DNA of 9,355 nt. Origin: an uncultured Phascolarctobacterium sp. Lineage in GTDB: Bacteria > Bacillota > Negativicutes > Acidaminococcales > Acidaminococcaceae. The DNA lies in assembly GCA_900551335.1 (NCBI GenBank), contig URVO01000041.1, forward strand, positions 1 to 9,355, in the 5' to 3' direction. Positions within the stretch are counted from its first letter, which is position 1. Every line of letters starts with the position of its first letter. Of the stretch, positions 7,717 through 9,355 are shown piece after piece. A program made the translations under genes and the position numbers. The notes below the pieces were generated by a model. The model did not search any database. It saw only the letters and a list, made by a program, of their open reading frames with translations, and was not told the origin of the DNA.

Positions 7717-8643
7717 ATGAAACAAAAGGTTTTGGTTATCCTTGGTCCGACAGCGACAGGCAAAAGTCACTGCGCGATTGAGATAGCAAAAAAATACAAC
7801 GGCGAGATTATTTCCGGTGATTCGATGCTGGTTTATAAGGGCATGGACATCGGCACGGCGAAGCCGACGGCTGAGGAGCTGGCTGCTGTGCCGCATCATC
7901 TGGTGGATATTCTGCCGCCGGATGCCAGCTTTAGCGTGGTTGATTTTAAGCAGCAGGCTGAGCGGCTGATTACGGAAATTACGGAGCGTGGCCATCTGCC
8001 GATTATTGCAGGCGGCACGGGCCTTTATATCAAGGCGCTGCTTGAGGACTACGCCTTTAATGCAGCGGAGGAGGACAGCGAGCTGCGCGCACAGCTGGAG
8101 CGTGAGGCGCAGGAGCAGGGCGCAGAGGCGCTGCATGAGCGTTTGCGTGCAGCTGCTCCGGCAGAGGCGGAGCGGATTCATCCGCATAATTTGCGCCGTG
8201 TCATTCGCGCGTTGGAGTCAGCGCTGCAGGGCGAGCAGGTGAACCAGTATGGCGCTGCGGAGATGCCCTATGATGCGCTGGTCATCGGTCTGAATATGGA
8301 GCGTCAGGCTCTTTATGCACGCATCAATAAGCGTGTCGACCTCATGCTGGAGGCTGGTCTGGAGCAGGAGGTGCATGGACTGCTGGAGCAGGGCGTGCAT
8401 CCTGACTGCCAGTCGATGCAGAGCATCGGCTATCGCCAAATGGTGTGGTATATTGATGCAGGTATGCCGTATGACGATGCGGTGGAAAAGCTCAAGCAGG
8501 CGACGCGTAACTTTGCTAAGCGTCAGCTCACCTGGTATAAAAAAATGCCGTATATCCATTGGCTGACACTGGCTGCCGAGCCGGATTACGGCGAGGCAGT
8601 GGCGCAGATAGAAGCGCTGCTGCAGGAGAAATTTCAGCTTTAA
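7717..8643 (+). CDS. miaA: tRNA dimethylallyltransferase MiaA
   Basis: MiaA transfers a dimethylallyl group to N6 of A37 in tRNAs reading UNN codons, giving i6A, the substrate of MiaB. The 308 residues carry the P-loop GPTATGKS at 10-17, the catalytic/tRNA-contact segment SGDSMLVYKGMDIGTAKP at 33-50 (D35 expected to be the catalytic base), GGTGLYI at 99-105, and the C-terminal IGYRQM and RNFAKRQLTWYKK signatures. Length is typical. ATG 7717 is chosen for its GAGG; a TTG at 7705 would add four residues. The gene closes the miaB-mutS-mutL-methyltransferase operon. The stop codon TAA sits in the loop of a 7-bp hairpin (8635-8652) with no T-run after it, so some transcription may continue toward hfq. 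No defects are seen. Confidence 0.95.
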   Translation: MKQKVLVILGPTATGKSHCAIEIAKKYNGEIISGDSMLVYKGMDIGTAKPTAEELAAVPHHLVDILPPDASFSVVDFKQQAERLITEITERGHLPIIAGGTGLYIKALLEDYAFNAAEEDSELRAQLEREAQEQGAEALHERLRAAAPAEAERIHPHNLRRVIRALESALQGEQVNQYGAAEMPYDALVIGLNMERQALYARINKRVDLMLEAGLEQEVHGLLEQGVHPDCQSMQSIGYRQMVWYIDAGMPYDDAVEKLKQATRNFAKRQLTWYKKMPYIHWLTLAAEPDYGEAVAQIEALLQEKFQL

Positions 8644-8652
8644 GCAAAGCTG
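8635..8652 (+). other. Hairpin spanning the miaA stop codon
   Basis: CAGCTTT (8635-8641) and AAAGCTG (8646-8652) form a perfect 7-bp stem with loop AAGC. The TAA stop starts at the last base of the left arm. The nearest T-run (8680-8685) is about 28 bases on, so this is not a standard intrinsic terminator. It could protect the transcript 3' end. Confidence 0.4.
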
Positions 8653-8715
8653 GCGAGGAATGTGACGAAAAAGAAAAAGTTTTTTGTACAGTGAACGTAA
8701 TTGTTTCCACCTATC

Positions 8716-8744
8716 TTGTGCAAAAATCTTTTTCGGTGTACAAT
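8716..8744 (+). promoter_or_regulatory. Probable hfq promoter
   Basis: A TTGTGC -35 box (8716-8721) and a TACAAT -10 box (8739-8744) are 17 bases apart. The -10 matches consensus at five of six positions, the -35 only at TTG. Transcription would begin near 8751 and give a leader of about 72 bases. A TGTACA palindrome (8737-8742) overlaps the -10, and a second copy lies at 8685-8690. Confidence 0.5.
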
Positions 8745-8760
8745 AAGAACATAGAAAGGA

Positions 8761-8803
8761 TTCTGTCTGATAAAATATAGAAGGACAGAAATTCTAAATT
8801 TAG
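8761..8803 (+). other. Inverted repeats in the hfq leader
   Basis: TTCTGTC (8761-8767) pairs with GACAGAA (8784-8790) across a 16-base A/T-rich loop. A perfect 10-base palindrome CTAAATTTAG (8794-8803) follows, ending five bases before the SD. Either could affect ribosome access or be a protein-binding site. Function is inferred only from position. Confidence 0.35.
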
Positions 8804-8808
8804 GGATG

Positions 8809-8814
8809 AGGAGG
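8809..8814 (+). promoter_or_regulatory. hfq ribosome binding site
   Basis: AGGAGG, a perfect core SD, lies 8 bases before ATG 8823. It is the strongest SD in the window and suggests high expression. Confidence 0.8.
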
Positions 8815-8822
8815 GGCTTTTT

Positions 8823-9068
8823 ATGACTATCGTAAAACCCGCAATGAATTTACAAGACAGCTTTTTAAATCATGTACGCAAGGAAAACCTTGGTGTTATT
8901 ATTTATCTGATGAACGGCTTCCAGATTCGTGGTCTGGTACGCGGCTTTGATAACTTTACTGTTATTATCGAAAACGAAGGCAAACAGCAATTAGTTTATA
9001 AACATGCTATCTCGACGATTTCTCCGGCAACTAATATCACTATTATGCAGCCCGAGAGAAGAGACTGA
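8823..9068 (+). CDS. hfq: RNA chaperone Hfq
   Basis: Hfq is a hexameric Sm-like ring protein that binds U-rich sRNA ends on one face and A-rich mRNA on the other. The 81 residues cover the whole Sm fold. Visible features are LQD at 10-12 (E. coli Q8 and D9), Y28 and the N31-G32 turn, F45 (E. coli F42), and the Sm2 signature YKHAIS at 59-64 that lines the uridine pocket. The rim patch that is Arg-Arg in E. coli is R19-K20 here, so it is still basic. The C-terminal tail is short, about 15 residues ending PERRD, unlike the long tail of enterobacterial Hfq. A perfect AGGAGG precedes the ATG. Codons are more A/T-ending than in the neighbouring operon genes, which may reflect high expression. It has its own promoter and is followed by an intrinsic terminator, so it probably forms a single-gene unit, possibly with read-through from miaA, as in the miaA-hfq linkage of many bacteria. 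Confidence 0.97.
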   Translation: MTIVKPAMNLQDSFLNHVRKENLGVIIYLMNGFQIRGLVRGFDNFTVIIENEGKQQLVYKHAISTISPATNITIMQPERRD

Positions 9069-9072
9069 AGGC

Positions 9073-9078
9073 TATAAT
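9073..9078 (+). promoter_or_regulatory. Possible -10 element upstream of the xer gene
   Basis: A perfect TATAAT lies 4 bases after the hfq stop. There is no recognisable -35 or extended -10, so this is weak. If it is used, the transcript would start near 9085 and carry the terminator hairpin in its leader. Confidence 0.25.
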
Positions 9079-9087
9079 TAAAAATTG

Positions 9088-9119
9088 AAAAACGGCGCTA
9101 CGGCGTTGTTTTTCTTTTT
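9088..9119 (+). terminator. Rho-independent terminator after hfq
   Basis: The core stem is CGGCGC (9093-9098) with GCGTTG (9103-9108), six pairs including two G-U, closing a UACG loop. C(UACG)G is a member of the very stable UNCG tetraloop class. An A-run at 9088-9092 can extend the stem with the T-run at 9109-9113, and T5-C-T5 (9109-9119) completes the signal. It ends 13 bases before the xer ATG. Confidence 0.85.
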
Positions 9120-9132
9120 ACGGCGGAGTAAT

Positions 9133-9355
9133 ATGTTTGATTATCTTGCATTATTTGAGGAATATCTGACGGTGGAGCTTGGCCTTGCGCAAAACACGCG
9201 TCTGGCCTATCTGCGTGATTTGCGTCTGCTGCAAAAGACCTTTAATTATAAGTCGAGCGAGGAGCTGCTCGAGGTGAACCGTCAGCAGCTGCTGGCTTAT
9301 CTTGTGCAGCTGCGGCAGGCGGGGCGCAGTGCCTCGACGGTGGCGCGTAAGCTGG
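9133..9355 (+). CDS. XerC/XerD-type tyrosine recombinase, N-terminal part only
   Basis: An open frame from ATG 9133 runs off the right edge after 74 complete codons. It begins MFDYLALFEEYLTVE, then LGLAQNTRLAYLRDL at about 16-30, and ends SASTVARKL. This is the helical core-binding (SAM-like) N-terminal domain of Xer-type integrases, where LS/AxNTxxAYxxDL is the recurring signature. XerC and XerD resolve chromosome dimers at dif, but the catalytic domain with the Arg/His/Tyr residues lies beyond the window. Whether it is XerC, XerD or another integrase cannot be decided. A GGAG at 9125-9128 is only 4 bases from the ATG, a short but usable spacing. Its position directly after the hfq terminator means its promoter is unclear. 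Confidence 0.85.
   Translation, partial: MFDYLALFEEYLTVELGLAQNTRLAYLRDLRLLQKTFNYKSSEELLEVNRQQLLAYLVQLRQAGRSASTVARKL

Noticed and set aside
8635..8690. Intrinsic terminator after miaA
   Set aside because: The 7-bp hairpin has no adjacent T-tract, and the later GTTTTTT run is preceded only by a weak A/T-only pairing.
8691..8710. LexA/SOS box upstream of hfq (GAAC...GTTT)
   Set aside because: The half-sites are six bases apart and the second is imperfect. The Firmicute LexA box has GAAC-N4-GTTC.
1..9355. CRISPR, prophage, IS element, tRNA gene or defence system
   Set aside because: No repeat-spacer array, transposase, terminal inverted repeats, tRNA-like cloverleaf or defence domain is seen. 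All long plus-strand frames belong to housekeeping families.

Overview
This window looks like chromosomal DNA of a low-to-mid GC Firmicute. The gene order miaB-mutS-mutL-methyltransferase-miaA-hfq-xer, together with the Hfq and MutL sequences, suggests a Negativicute such as an Acidaminococcaceae- or Veillonellaceae-like gut bacterium. The genus cannot be fixed from the sequence alone. No plasmid, phage, IS, CRISPR or defence module is visible.

Layout. Bases 1-699 hold the start of a minus-strand gene that runs off the left edge. It encodes a membrane-anchored protein resembling DUF2939. Bases 700-957 are a divergent regulatory region: one sigma70-type promoter faces left with a structured leader of about 117 nt, and another faces right into miaB. 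From 958 to 8643 there is one tightly packed plus-strand operon: miaB, mutS, mutL, an RsmJ-like methyltransferase and miaA. Three of its junctions are 1-base stop/start overlaps (TAATG or TGATG), and the last gap is 8 bases. Bases 8644-8822 carry an hfq promoter and leader. hfq (8823-9068) is followed by a strong intrinsic terminator and then the first 74 codons of a XerC/XerD-type tyrosine recombinase cut by the right edge.

How the genes work together. MiaA and MiaB catalyse successive steps of the same tRNA modification (i6A37, then ms2i6A37). MutS and MutL are the mismatch recognition and endonuclease/matchmaker proteins of mismatch repair. Hfq is an RNA chaperone. The methyltransferase probably acts on rRNA, by homology to RsmJ.

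The main anomaly is that mutS is broken. After codon 65 the reading frame shifts at a site where the family's conserved Pro-Tyr of the GVPYH motif is missing. This is best explained by a 5-base deletion, which separates the mismatch-binding Phe-X-Glu motif from the rest of the protein. If it is not a sequencing error, this strain should be a mismatch-repair mutator. Secondary points are a perfect 11+1+11 palindrome inside the methyltransferase gene, the structured leader of the minus-strand gene, and a terminator only 13 bases before the xer start codon. I see no convincing new multi-gene system here.
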